A stretch of 14,161 nucleotides of DNA, from contig JBMTVT010000056.1 of assembly GCA_049451635.1 (NCBI GenBank), forward strand, positions 1 through 14,161, written 5' to 3'. Of this stretch, positions 7,302 through 14,117 are shown in pieces. Origin of the DNA: JBMTVT01 sp049451635 (lineage in GTDB: Bacteria; Bacteroidota; Bacteroidia; Flavobacteriales; Flavobacteriaceae). The notes beneath the pieces were generated by a model. The model was not told the origin of the DNA. It ran no database searches and saw only the letters and a program-made list of their open reading frames with translations. Position 1 is the stretch's first letter. Each line of letters opens with the position of its first letter. Position numbers and translations under genes: made by a program.

Positions 7302-8447
7302 ATGTTAGGCTTTATAAAGGAACATTTTTGGAACATTCTTATTGTACTTAGTTACATAGTGGCTGCATCAGCAGTAATCAAGCTGCTTCTTAAAAATATA
7401 AATCCAACAAAACACTATCCTATATTATAGTTTTAGTGTTTTTTTCCTTTTTTGGGTATTGTTGTTTATTATTTGTCTGGGCAAGAATACCGAAAAACAA
7501 AAATTTTTAGCAGGAAATCCATTTTAAATAAAAAAGTTTATAAATCTATTTAACGAGGAACTGGAGTTTAACAAAAGGGAATTAAATAAAGTTAACCGTT
7601 ATTTAGATGAAAAAGTAAAACTGGTAAAGTTCATTCATAGTAACGAAAATGAGCCTTTAACACTTAATAATGATGTTGAATTAATTAAAAATGGAGACAT
7701 AAAATTTAAGTATTTATTAGAAGATATAAAATCTGCAAAGCATCATATCCATCTTGAATATTATATTATTAAAGATGACAATATTGGCACCCAAATTCTA
7801 AATATTTTTTGTGAAAAAGCCAAAGAAGGCATTCAGGTTAGGATTAGTTATGATGATGTAGGTAGTAGCATTTCAAATAAAATGAAATCTAAATTAACAA
7901 GTTCCGGAGTACTTTATCAGCCGTTTATGCCAATTATGTTTTCAAGGTTTACCGGTAAAATGAATTATAGAAATCATAGAAAAATTGTTATTATTGATGG
8001 TGAAATAGGTTATGTAGGCAGTATAAATATTGGTGATGAGTATCTTAATAATACAGGTAGTAAACCATTTTGGAGAGACTCACATTTAAGAATTAAGTGG
8101 ATGCTGTTAAATCTCTACAGATTCATTTTTTATCAACTTGGAATTTTGTTTCTGATGAAAAGCCAACAATTTATAAATCATATTTCCCCGAATCTAAAAA
8201 TCTTAAAAATCAAATAGGCCTGCAAATAGCTGCCGGTGGCCCTGATACTGATTGGGCAAATATCATGGAGGTTATTTTAACGGCTATTATTACTGCAAAT
8301 GGCTAAGTGTATATAATAACACCATATTTTGTGCCTAATGATGATATAAAAGATAGTGAACTAGTTGATTATGATGAATATTCAAAGCACCCCAAACTCG
8401 ATAAATTGAAGGAATCTTACTGTAGGTTATGGTCGCCCTTAATTTAA
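7302..8447 (+). pseudogene. cls: decayed cardiolipin synthase (phospholipase D superfamily)
   Basis: Stitching the frames together recovers a cardiolipin synthase: two N-terminal membrane segments (from MLGFIKEHFWNILIVL), a long linker, and a first PLD domain with HxKxxxxD intact (HRKIVIID, bases 7975-7998). Next come QIAAGGPDTDWANIME, TPYFVPND, and the family's typical end KLKESYCRLWSPLI. Lesions: a one-base loss in the A-run near 7409-7412 with in-frame TAG at 7428; a compensating extra T in the run 7439-7445; a frame change near 7545-7553 with TAA at 7551; a frame change near 8095-8100; TAA at 8304-8306 where a Tyr is expected; and a deletion of roughly 300 bases at about 8338-8355 that removes the second HxKxxxxD motif. 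No enzyme can be made. The protein normally condenses phosphatidylglycerol to cardiolipin in the inner membrane. Its first codon follows the transglycosylase gene by ten bases. Confidence 0.9.
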
Positions 8448-9019
8448 CGCCCTCTTTTTTGAGCTCTTAGCGAACCACCAGTTCCATAATGTTGGTTGGG
8501 CATTTGTGCACGCTTCATATTGTCTTTCATTAATTTTATTTGTTCGGTAAGCATGCCTTGTTTGTCTAATTTTGTAGCTTCGGTAAGTAGTTTTTGTGCT
8601 TCTTGTTTTCTTCTTTTTGAAAAAGCTATGCCAGCTAAATTTAGTTTTGCCATGGCTAAATCGTGGTCCATAGATAAACCCAAAGAAATAGCTTTTTTGA
8701 AATATTTTTCAGCTTCATTCATATTGGTTTGAGAAACCATAATACCATGCAAATAATTATAATATCCTTGTTGTTTGGTTACTAATGCGGCCTTAGGATT
8801 TTTTATTTTGTTTAACCATTTTTTAGCGCCTCCAAAATCTTGCTTTCTCAAACGTAAAAAAGCCAATAAAATAAATTCATTTTTAAAATAAAGAAAAACA
8901 AAAATAAGCGATAATAAAATGAGCATTATACCATTGCCAATAAAGCCTTCAGTAAATTGATAAATAGCATAAGCTATAATTCCAGCAGCAATAATAAGTT
9001 TTATAATTTTGTTGTACAT
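8444..9019 (-). CDS. membrane-anchored TPR-like protein
   Basis: The product is 191 residues from the ATG at 9019; an in-frame ATG at 9064 would add 15 residues that look unlike a signal sequence, so I prefer the later start (MYNKIIKLIIAAG). Two membrane helices lie at roughly residues 4-20 and 26-45. A cytoplasmic or periplasmic helical part follows, with tetratricopeptide-like pairs: GYYNYLHGIMVSQTNMNEAE, then YFKKAISLGLSMDHDLAMA, then LNLAGIAFSKRRKQEAQKLL. The tail is basic (SLRAQKRGR). It resembles a family conserved in Flavobacteriaceae with no known function; protein-protein scaffolding is a guess from the TPR fold. Its stop codon overlaps the stop of the converging broken cls gene by three bases. 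Confidence 0.8.
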   Translation of the reverse strand: MYNKIIKLIIAAGIIAYAIYQFTEGFIGNGIMLILLSLIFVFLYFKNEFILLAFLRLRKQDFGGAKKWLNKIKNPKAALVTKQQGYYNYLHGIMVSQTNMNEAEKYFKKAISLGLSMDHDLAMAKLNLAGIAFSKRRKQEAQKLLTEATKLDKQGMLTEQIKLMKDNMKRAQMPNQHYGTGGSLRAQKRGR

Positions 9020-9224
9020 GTTGTATGGTTTGTGATAAAAAAAAGTTCTGTTTAATACTAACATGAACTTTTAAAGGTTAATTTAGATTGCAAAGAAACT
9101 AAATTTTTATGAAAAATTACCTATAAATATTTTAATAAAAACTATGGTTAACCCAAATAAATAAAGGTGTAACATGATTTTTTAATGGCAGTAAAAAAAT
9201 AAATAATATTTTTTTAAAAATGGT

Positions 9225-9254
9225 TTGCAAAGTAATAAAGGCTTTGTATATTTG
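9225..9254 (+). promoter_or_regulatory. rpmH promoter, Bacteroidota -33/-7 type
   Basis: TTG at 9225-9227 and TATATTTG at 9247-9254 are 19 bases apart, the same spacing as at rpmE2. Both promoters read TTGC at the -33 side and ATTTGC at the -7 side. The transcript would start near 9260, giving a leader of about 57 bases to the rpmH ATG. The 9065-9224 stretch before it holds nothing else I can identify. Confidence 0.75.
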
Positions 9255-9316
9255 CCCTCGGTTTTTAAGAGAGCCACAAGACAAAAATTACAATTCAGAA
9301 TTAAAGATATAAGATA

Positions 9317-9478
9317 ATGAGTAAGAGAACATTTCAGCCTTCTAAAAGAAAGAGAAGAAACAAGCATGGTTTCAGAGAAAGAATGGCTTCTGCTAATGGT
9401 AGAAAGGTATTGGCACGTAGAAGAGCTAAAGGAAGAAAGAGATTATCTGTGTCATCTGAACCAAGACATAAAAAATAA
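9317..9478 (+). CDS. rpmH: 50S ribosomal protein L34
   Basis: This 53-residue, very basic protein is bL34 of the large ribosomal subunit. It reads MSKRTFQPSKRKRRNKHGFR, then ERMASANGRKVLARRRAKGR and KRLSVSSE, the universal L34 pattern, with a short extra tail PRHKK. It is easily missed because of its length. Its own promoter and terminator bracket it. In many bacteria rpmH is followed by rnpA and lies near dnaA and the origin; here the next gene is carB and no rnpA follows. Confidence 0.97.
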   Translation: MSKRTFQPSKRKRRNKHGFRERMASANGRKVLARRRAKGRKRLSVSSEPRHKK

Positions 9479-9501
9479 TGATTAACAATTGTTGATATTT
9501 T

Positions 9502-9533
9502 AAAGGTGTTACTTAAGTGTAGCGCCTTTTTTT
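9502..9533 (+). terminator. intrinsic terminator of rpmH
   Basis: AAAGGTGTTAC (9502-9512) pairs along its whole length with GTAGCGCCTTT (9519-9529), using two G-T wobbles, around a 6-base loop and followed by Ts. It starts 24 bases after the rpmH stop. Confidence 0.75.
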
Positions 9534-9548
9534 ATATCTTCTGATTAC

Positions 9549-9556
9549 TATTTTTG
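9549..9556 (+). promoter_or_regulatory. candidate -7 box for carB
   Basis: TATTTTTG fits TAnnTTTG and lies 34 bases before the carB ATG, directly after the rpmH terminator. No TTG is found at the proper upstream distance. Confidence 0.3.
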
Positions 9557-9590
9557 TAAAAAATTAAAATACAACATATAACAAGTAAAA

Positions 9591-12446
9591 ATGCCAAAAA
9601 ATCCAAAACTTAAATCGATATTAATTATTGGCTCAGGACCCATTGTTATTGGGCAAGCATGTGAGTTTGATTATTCGGGTTCTCAATCCCTAAGATCTTT
9701 AAGAGAAGATGGAATCGAAACCATTTTAATAAACTCCAATCCTGCAACTATCATGACAGACCCTTCAATGGCAGATCATGTGTACTTATTGCCTTTAAAT
9801 ACAAAATCCATAATCAAAATTTTGAACGAGCATCCACAAATAGATGCTGTTTTGCCCACAATGGGAGGACAAACCGCTTTGAATTTATGTATAGAGGCCG
9901 ATGAAAAAGGAATTTGGAAAGATTTTGGTGTTCAATTAATAGGTGTAGATATCAATGCCATTAATATCACTGAGGATAGAGAACAGTTTAGGGAATTAAT
10001 GGGTAAAATAGGTGTTGATATGGCACCTCAAGCTACGGCGACATCTTTTTTAAAGGGTAAAGAAATAGCTCAAGAATTTGGCTTTCCCTTATGTATTAGG
10101 GCATCATATACCTTAGGAGGTGCAGGTGCGGCTATTGTTCATGATGAAAAAGATTATGATGCTTTATTACGAAGAGGTCTAGAAATCTCACCAATTCATG
10201 AGGTGATGATTGATAAAGCGATGATGGGTTGGAAAGAATATGAGTTGGAATTACTTCGTGATAAAAATGACAATGTGGTCATTATCTGTTCCATAGAAAA
10301 TATGGATCCTATGGGAATTCATACAGGTGATTCCATTACTGTTGCACCAGCCATGACATTAAGTGATAGAACCTATCAAAAAATGCGGGATATGGCCATA
10401 AAGATGATGCGTAGTATAGGTGATTTTGAAGGGGGATGTAACGTACAGTTTGCTGTTAGCCCTGATGAAAAAGAAGAAATTATTGCCATAGAAATCAATC
10501 CTCGTGTATCGCGTTCATCAGCTTTAGCGAGTAAAGCTACAGGATATCCTATTGCTAAAATTGCTACAAAATTGGCTATTGGCTATACTTTGGATGAGTT
10601 GGACAATCAAATTACAAAATCTACGTCAGCACTTTTTGAGCCTACTTTAGATTATGTTATCGTAAAAATACCTCGTTGGAACTTTGATAAGTTTGAAGGT
10701 TCTGATAGAACTTTAGGCTTACAAATGAAAGCCGTAGGAGAGGTTATGGGTATAGGCCGTTCTTTTCAAGAAGCATTGCATAAAGCAACACAATCTTTAG
10801 AAATAAAAAGAAATGGGTTGGGAGCCGATGGTAAGGGCTACAAAGATTATAACCAAATTATTGATAAACTAACCAATGCTAGTTGGGATAGGGTATTTGC
10901 AATTTATGACGCCATTGAAATTGGAATTCCTTTGAGCCAGATTTATGATATCACAAAGATTGATATGTGGTATTTAAAGCAATATGAAGAGTTGTTTCAA
11001 CTGCAAAAGGAAATATCAAAATACACCATAGATACTATTGAAAGAGACTTACTTCTTGAAGCTAAGCAAAAAGGTTATGGCGATAGACAAATTGCTCATA
11101 TGTTAGGATGCTTGGAAAGTCAGGTTTATAATAAAAGAGATGAGTTTAATATTCAGCGTGTGTTTAAATTGGTAGATACGTGTGCTGCAGAATTTGAGGC
11201 AAAAACACCATATTACTATTCAACATTTGAAAATGATATGGAAACTGCCAATGGTAAACGTTTTGCACATAATGAAAGTGTAGTAAGTGATAAAAAGAAA
11301 ATAGTTGTTTTGGGGTCTGGACCCAATAGAATTGGGCAAGGTATAGAGTTTGATTATTGCTGTGTTCATGGTGTGTTGGCAGCTGCAGAGTGTGGCTACG
11401 AAACTATCATGATTAACTGTAACCCTGAAACGGTTTCAACCGATTTTGATACGGCCGATAAATTATATTTTGAGCCTGTTTTTTGGGAACATATTTACGA
11501 TATAATCCGACATGAAAAACCTGAAGGTGTTATTGTTCAGCTAGGAGGTCAAACCGCATTAAAATTAGCTGAGAAACTAACCAAATACGGCATTAAAATA
11601 ATAGGGACAAGTTTTGAATCTTTAGATTTAGCTGAGGACAGGGGGAGTTTTTCTACCTTGTTAAAAAGCAATAATATTCCTTATCCTGAGTTTGGAGTTG
11701 CCGAAAATGCCGATGAAGCTCTGGCACTTTCAGACGAATTAGATTTTCCAATCTTGGTAAGACCTTCTTATGTTTTAGGAGGGCAGGGGATGAAAATTGT
11801 TATCAACAAGGAAGAGTTGGTTGAACATGTTGTAGATTTATTGCGTAAAATACCAAATAACAAGTTATTGTTGGACCACTATTTAGATGGCGCCATTGAA
11901 GCTGAAGCAGATGCTATATGTGATGCTGATGGAAACGTATACATCATAGGTATTATGGAACATATTGAGCCTTGTGGTATTCACTCTGGAGATTCTAATG
12001 CCACATTACCAGCTTTCAATCTAGGAGATTTGGTTATGCAGCAAATTATTGATCATACACATACCATAGCAAGGGCTTTACATACAGTAGGTTTAATAAA
12101 TATCCAATTTGCAATTAAAGATGATACTGTTTACATCATAGAAGCCAACCCTAGGGCTTCCAGAACAGTGCCTTTTATAGCAAAAGCATATAAAGAACCT
12201 TATGTAAACTATGCCACTAAAGTAATGTTGGGAGTTAAAAAGGTAACGGATTTTAAATTTAATCCTCAATTGGAAGGCTATGCCATTAAGCAACCTGTGT
12301 TCTCTTTTAATAAGTTTCCTAATGTAGATAAACGTTTGGGGCCAGAAATGAAGAGTACTGGCGAGAGTATCCTGTTTATTGATAGCTTAAAGGATGATGA
12401 ATTTTACGATTTGTATTCAAGGCGTAAAATGTACCTAAGTAAATAA
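9591..12446 (+). CDS. carB: carbamoyl-phosphate synthase large subunit, short form
   Basis: CarB makes carbamoyl phosphate from bicarbonate, ammonia (delivered by CarA from glutamine) and two ATP, feeding pyrimidine and arginine synthesis. The 951 residues show the internal duplication of the family. The first half starts with ILIIGSGPIVIGQACEFDYS (11-30) and has RASYTLGGAGAA near 170. An oligomerisation region follows (about 400-550). The second half starts with VVLGSGPNRIGQGIEFDY near 571 and has RPSYVLGGQGM near 723. It ends soon after GPEMKSTGES. The E. coli enzyme is about 1,073 residues because a C-terminal MGS-like regulatory domain (UMP and ornithine binding) follows this point; here it is absent, with a clean stop and terminator, so it is a natural short form. 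carA is not adjacent. The ATG at 9591 is the family start. Confidence 0.95.
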   Translation: MPKNPKLKSILIIGSGPIVIGQACEFDYSGSQSLRSLREDGIETILINSNPATIMTDPSMADHVYLLPLNTKSIIKILNEHPQIDAVLPTMGGQTALNLCIEADEKGIWKDFGVQLIGVDINAINITEDREQFRELMGKIGVDMAPQATATSFLKGKEIAQEFGFPLCIRASYTLGGAGAAIVHDEKDYDALLRRGLEISPIHEVMIDKAMMGWKEYELELLRDKNDNVVIICSIENMDPMGIHTGDSITVAPAMTLSDRTYQKMRDMAIKMMRSIGDFEGGCNVQFAVSPDEKEEIIAIEINPRVSRSSALASKATGYPIAKIATKLAIGYTLDELDNQITKSTSALFEPTLDYVIVKIPRWNFDKFEGSDRTLGLQMKAVGEVMGIGRSFQEALHKATQSLEIKRNGLGADGKGYKDYNQIIDKLTNASWDRVFAIYDAIEIGIPLSQIYDITKIDMWYLKQYEELFQLQKEISKYTIDTIERDLLLEAKQKGYGDRQIAHMLGCLESQVYNKRDEFNIQRVFKLVDTCAAEFEAKTPYYYSTFENDMETANGKRFAHNESVVSDKKKIVVLGSGPNRIGQGIEFDYCCVHGVLAAAECGYETIMINCNPETVSTDFDTADKLYFEPVFWEHIYDIIRHEKPEGVIVQLGGQTALKLAEKLTKYGIKIIGTSFESLDLAEDRGSFSTLLKSNNIPYPEFGVAENADEALALSDELDFPILVRPSYVLGGQGMKIVINKEELVEHVVDLLRKIPNNKLLLDHYLDGAIEAEADAICDADGNVYIIGIMEHIEPCGIHSGDSNATLPAFNLGDLVMQQIIDHTHTIARALHTVGLINIQFAIKDDTVYIIEANPRASRTVPFIAKAYKEPYVNYATKVMLGVKKVTDFKFNPQLEGYAIKQPVFSFNKFPNVDKRLGPEMKSTGESILFIDSLKDDEFYDLYSRRKMYLSK

Positions 12447-12450
12447 ATAA

Positions 12451-12480
12451 AAAAAGCCGCTTTTTAAAGCGGCTTTTTTT
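12451..12480. terminator. bidirectional terminator between carB and the YceI gene
   Basis: AAAAAGCCGCTTT (12451-12463) and AAAGCGGCTTTTT (12466-12478) form a perfect 13-pair stem. Being A-rich on the left and T-rich on the right, it serves carB and the converging YceI-family gene, whose stop codon is at 12479-12481. Confidence 0.9.
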
Positions 12481-13021
12481 ATTTTGATTTGAGACTAAAA
12501 GCAAACCAAACATTAACACTTTCTGAAACTTTATTTTTAACAATCTTTGGAATTTTTATATCAAAATCTGAGGCATTTACTTTAAAATTTCCTATCACTG
12601 AAATATTGCCATTAGTTTTTGATACTGTTAAATCAACAACTTCAATTTTTTTTGTTTTCCCATGTAAATTCAATTCACCAATAATCTTAAAATCGGATTT
12701 TGTTTTTAATGCTTCAATAGAAAAATTGTCTATTTTTCCTTTGAAAGTTGCCTTGGGGTATTTATGAGATTCAGCATAATTTTCATTAAAATGTTCCTCC
12801 ATCAAAGCGTTTTTAAATCGGAACCCTTTAACCAAAATCAAAGCTGCAAATTCACCGTTTTCAGTATTTAAAATAGCGGTTACAGCCTCGTTTTTGGCTT
12901 TAACTTCTTCAAAAGAGGCAACAGAGGCTTCGAAATTTACAACACCTGTTTTAGTAAGATATTTATTTTGTGAAAAAATATTTATACTAAAAAAAGCAAT
13001 AAAATAAATTATATGTTTCAT
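12479..13021 (-). CDS. YceI-family periplasmic protein
   Basis: The 180-residue protein has a signal peptide (MKHIIYFIAFFSINIFSQ, cleavage near residue 17-18) and a YceI domain. Characteristic features are the opening YLTKTGVVNFEASVASFEEV, the central MEEHFNENYAESHKYPKATF (the HF-x-YP-x-F pattern of the family) and GELNLHGKTKKIEV near 115-128. YceI proteins form a lipocalin-like beta-barrel; structures of some members contain a bound isoprenoid or isoprenoid quinone, and others are linked to stress or respiration. Its substrate here is unknown. It follows the c-type cytochrome gene by only five bases, so the two are translated from one message, which supports a link with extracytoplasmic electron transfer. 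Confidence 0.88.
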   Translation of the reverse strand: MKHIIYFIAFFSINIFSQNKYLTKTGVVNFEASVASFEEVKAKNEAVTAILNTENGEFAALILVKGFRFKNALMEEHFNENYAESHKYPKATFKGKIDNFSIEALKTKSDFKIIGELNLHGKTKKIEVVDLTVSKTNGNISVIGNFKVNASDFDIKIPKIVKNKVSESVNVWFAFSLKSK

Positions 13022-13026
13022 GATTA

Positions 13027-13386
13027 TTAGTTTTCTAATAATCCATCATCTACCCATTTTTGAACCGACTCCCTATTGGTTTGAGACATTAATCCAGACT
13101 GTGGCATTGGGTTTGTTGCATTGTTAATGCTGTTTATTAAACCTCTGTTTTGTACCGCACTTTTAACTTCGGAATAAGTGGTTAATGACATGGGTGCACT
13201 ATTGGTAGTAGGGTTTCCATGACATGAAGTGCAATTAGCACTCATGATACTTTTTATGGTACCGTTATAGGTAACTGTGTTCGAGGGATCTGGGTCTGGT
13301 TGAGGTATGGTTTCATTGCTATCACTAGAGCAATTAAAAAACAATACCGTTGAGGCAATTGTGAAAATAAGACTTTTAAAATTCAT
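13027..13386 (-). CDS. c-type cytochrome lipoprotein, one heme
   Basis: The 119-residue protein starts with a lipoprotein signal ending in FFNC (Cys19), followed by the Ser/Asp-rich SSDSNE stretch and a proline-rich linker. It carries one heme attachment motif, CTSCH (Cys52, Cys55, His56). A Met in NPMPQSG (Met94) is the likely axial ligand. The C-terminal helix is ESVQKWVDDGLLEN. The size and layout match small membrane-tethered electron carriers facing the periplasm or cell surface. It is the first intact gene of a two-gene unit with the YceI gene. A C-terminal piece of a beta-barrel protein lies 40 bases upstream and may have been the original first gene. I see no clear promoter in 13387-13426. 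Confidence 0.88.
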   Translation of the reverse strand: MNFKSLIFTIASTVLFFNCSSDSNETIPQPDPDPSNTVTYNGTIKSIMSANCTSCHGNPTTNSAPMSLTTYSEVKSAVQNRGLINSINNATNPMPQSGLMSQTNRESVQKWVDDGLLEN

Positions 13387-13426
13387 AACGTAAATTTTTT
13401 AAATTAATGATTATTGAAATTTAGTA

Positions 13427-13693
13427 CTAAAATGTTCTACTTAAATTAAACCCGAAATAAATATTTCCGTCAGACCAATCTCCTGAGGCCTGTCCCAAAA
13501 AGCCATTTACATTCATGGCTTGGGAATTGGTAAAGTGCATTTGAAATACGTGACCTCCAGTTTCTAAATCGAATCCTATTGAGAGGGGGTTTTTAAAGGG
13601 CGAATTGCTGGCTCTATTAAGATGCCAGCCATAATCGGCGTTTATAGACCAGCGTTTACCAAGTTTATACCGTCCACCTAGGTATAAAGCTTG
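13427..13693 (-). pseudogene. C-terminal remnant of a DUF5777-like beta-barrel protein
   Basis: From the minus-strand stop TAG at 13427-13429 an open frame runs back about 88 codons with no usable start. It reads ALYLGGRYKLGKRWSINADY, then GWHLNRASNSPF, then HVFQMHFTNSQAMNVNGFLG and finally GNIYFGFNLSRTF. Alternating aromatic residues and a terminal Phe are typical of outer-membrane beta-barrels, and the HVFQxHFTNS and SGDW motifs resemble the C-terminus of DUF5777-family proteins as I know them. The N-terminal two thirds are missing: the frame hits TAA at 13694-13696, exactly where the lipocalin-like gene fragment is joined. It lies upstream of the cytochrome and YceI genes in the same orientation. 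Confidence 0.7.
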
Positions 13694-13850
13694 TTATTAT
13701 CCAGCTATCAGATTGAACGATATTTTTTATTTCATTGATCTCTGCTGTATTGTCATTCATGTTTATGTCATCATCATCTGACGAGTAGGTTGATGACATT
13801 AGTGAAAAACACAGCATGGTTAATAGTCCGTAAATAAATTTAGTTTTCAT
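13665..13850 (-). pseudogene. N-terminal half of a lipocalin-like secreted protein
   Basis: The open frame begins with a signal sequence (MKTKFIYGLLTMLCFSLMSS), then TYSSDDDDINMNDN and INEIKNIVQSDSWIITSF. The pattern of a short leader, an SSDDDD stretch and IxxIKxxVxSxxWxIxxF matches the opening of small lipocalin-like lipoproteins in Flavobacteriaceae, which normally run about 130-170 residues. Here the match stops around residue 54 (base ~13690). The last residues (IPRWTV) come from an out-of-frame reading of the beta-barrel remnant, so the gene is truncated by a rearrangement. The lipobox position where Cys is expected (S-T-C-S-S-D) reads Tyr, so lipidation would also be lost. Confidence 0.65.
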
Positions 13851-13881
13851 AGGTTTTATTGATTTATTAGGGTTAATATTA

Positions 13882-14117
13882 TTAATTACAATTGTTTTTA
13901 TATCTCAATCTGTCATTATCACCAACTCTTAAATCGATTTTTGGATCGGAATAATCAGATATTTCATGTAAAATCCAATCGTTATTAAAGTATGGTAAAT
14001 CTGGGATATTAATAGTTACCGTTATGTTGTTTCTAGTTCCCGTAGCAGACCACGTACCATAATCAGTACCACCAGAGTAATTGTCGTACTTCATCGCTTC
14101 GTAGAATTCAAAGTTAA
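13882..14117 (-). pseudogene. C-terminal half of a second lipocalin-like protein
   Basis: An open frame enters from the right as NFEFYEAMKYDNYSGGTDYG, continues TWSATGTRNNITVTINIPDL and ends KIDLRVGDNDRLRYKNNCN. An ATG at 14094 exists but falls inside a conserved-looking strand, and no signal peptide precedes it, so it is unlikely to be the natural start. The GTWSATG strand and the short charged end are like the second half of the same lipocalin-like family as the neighbouring fragment, so these are pieces of two paralogues rather than one gene (the order is wrong for a single gene). Its N-terminus is replaced by the end of a probable transposase gene. Confidence 0.55.

Noticed and set aside
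8097..8306. Independent 69-residue protein starting with GTG
   Set aside because: Its sequence is a continuation of cardiolipin synthase after a frameshift, ending at a nonsense codon; it has no start signals of its own.
8496..8732. Plus-strand open frame opposite the TPR-like gene
   Set aside because: Antisense shadow; the minus-strand protein shows membrane helices and TPR-like pairs.
9182..9367. Minus-strand open frame of 61 codons
   Set aside because: It lies antisense to the rpmH promoter and the start of rpmH, with no family resemblance.
9480..9496. Palindrome around AACAATTGTT after the rpmH stop as an operator
   Set aside because: It is AT-rich, lies between a stop codon and a terminator, and has no gene start nearby; chance is the simpler explanation.
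12093..12293. Minus-strand open frame inside carB, and a plus-strand frame at 12489-12767 inside the YceI gene
   Set aside because: Both are antisense to well-conserved proteins and show no features of their own.
12300..12446. carB as a truncated pseudogene
   Set aside because: Both synthetase halves are complete, and the stop is followed at once by a perfect terminator, consistent with a natural short form.
14109..14116. TAACTTTG on the minus strand as a promoter for the lipocalin-like fragment
   Set aside because: No TTG at any suitable distance, and the bases appear to be coding (Asn-Phe) in the fragment's own frame.
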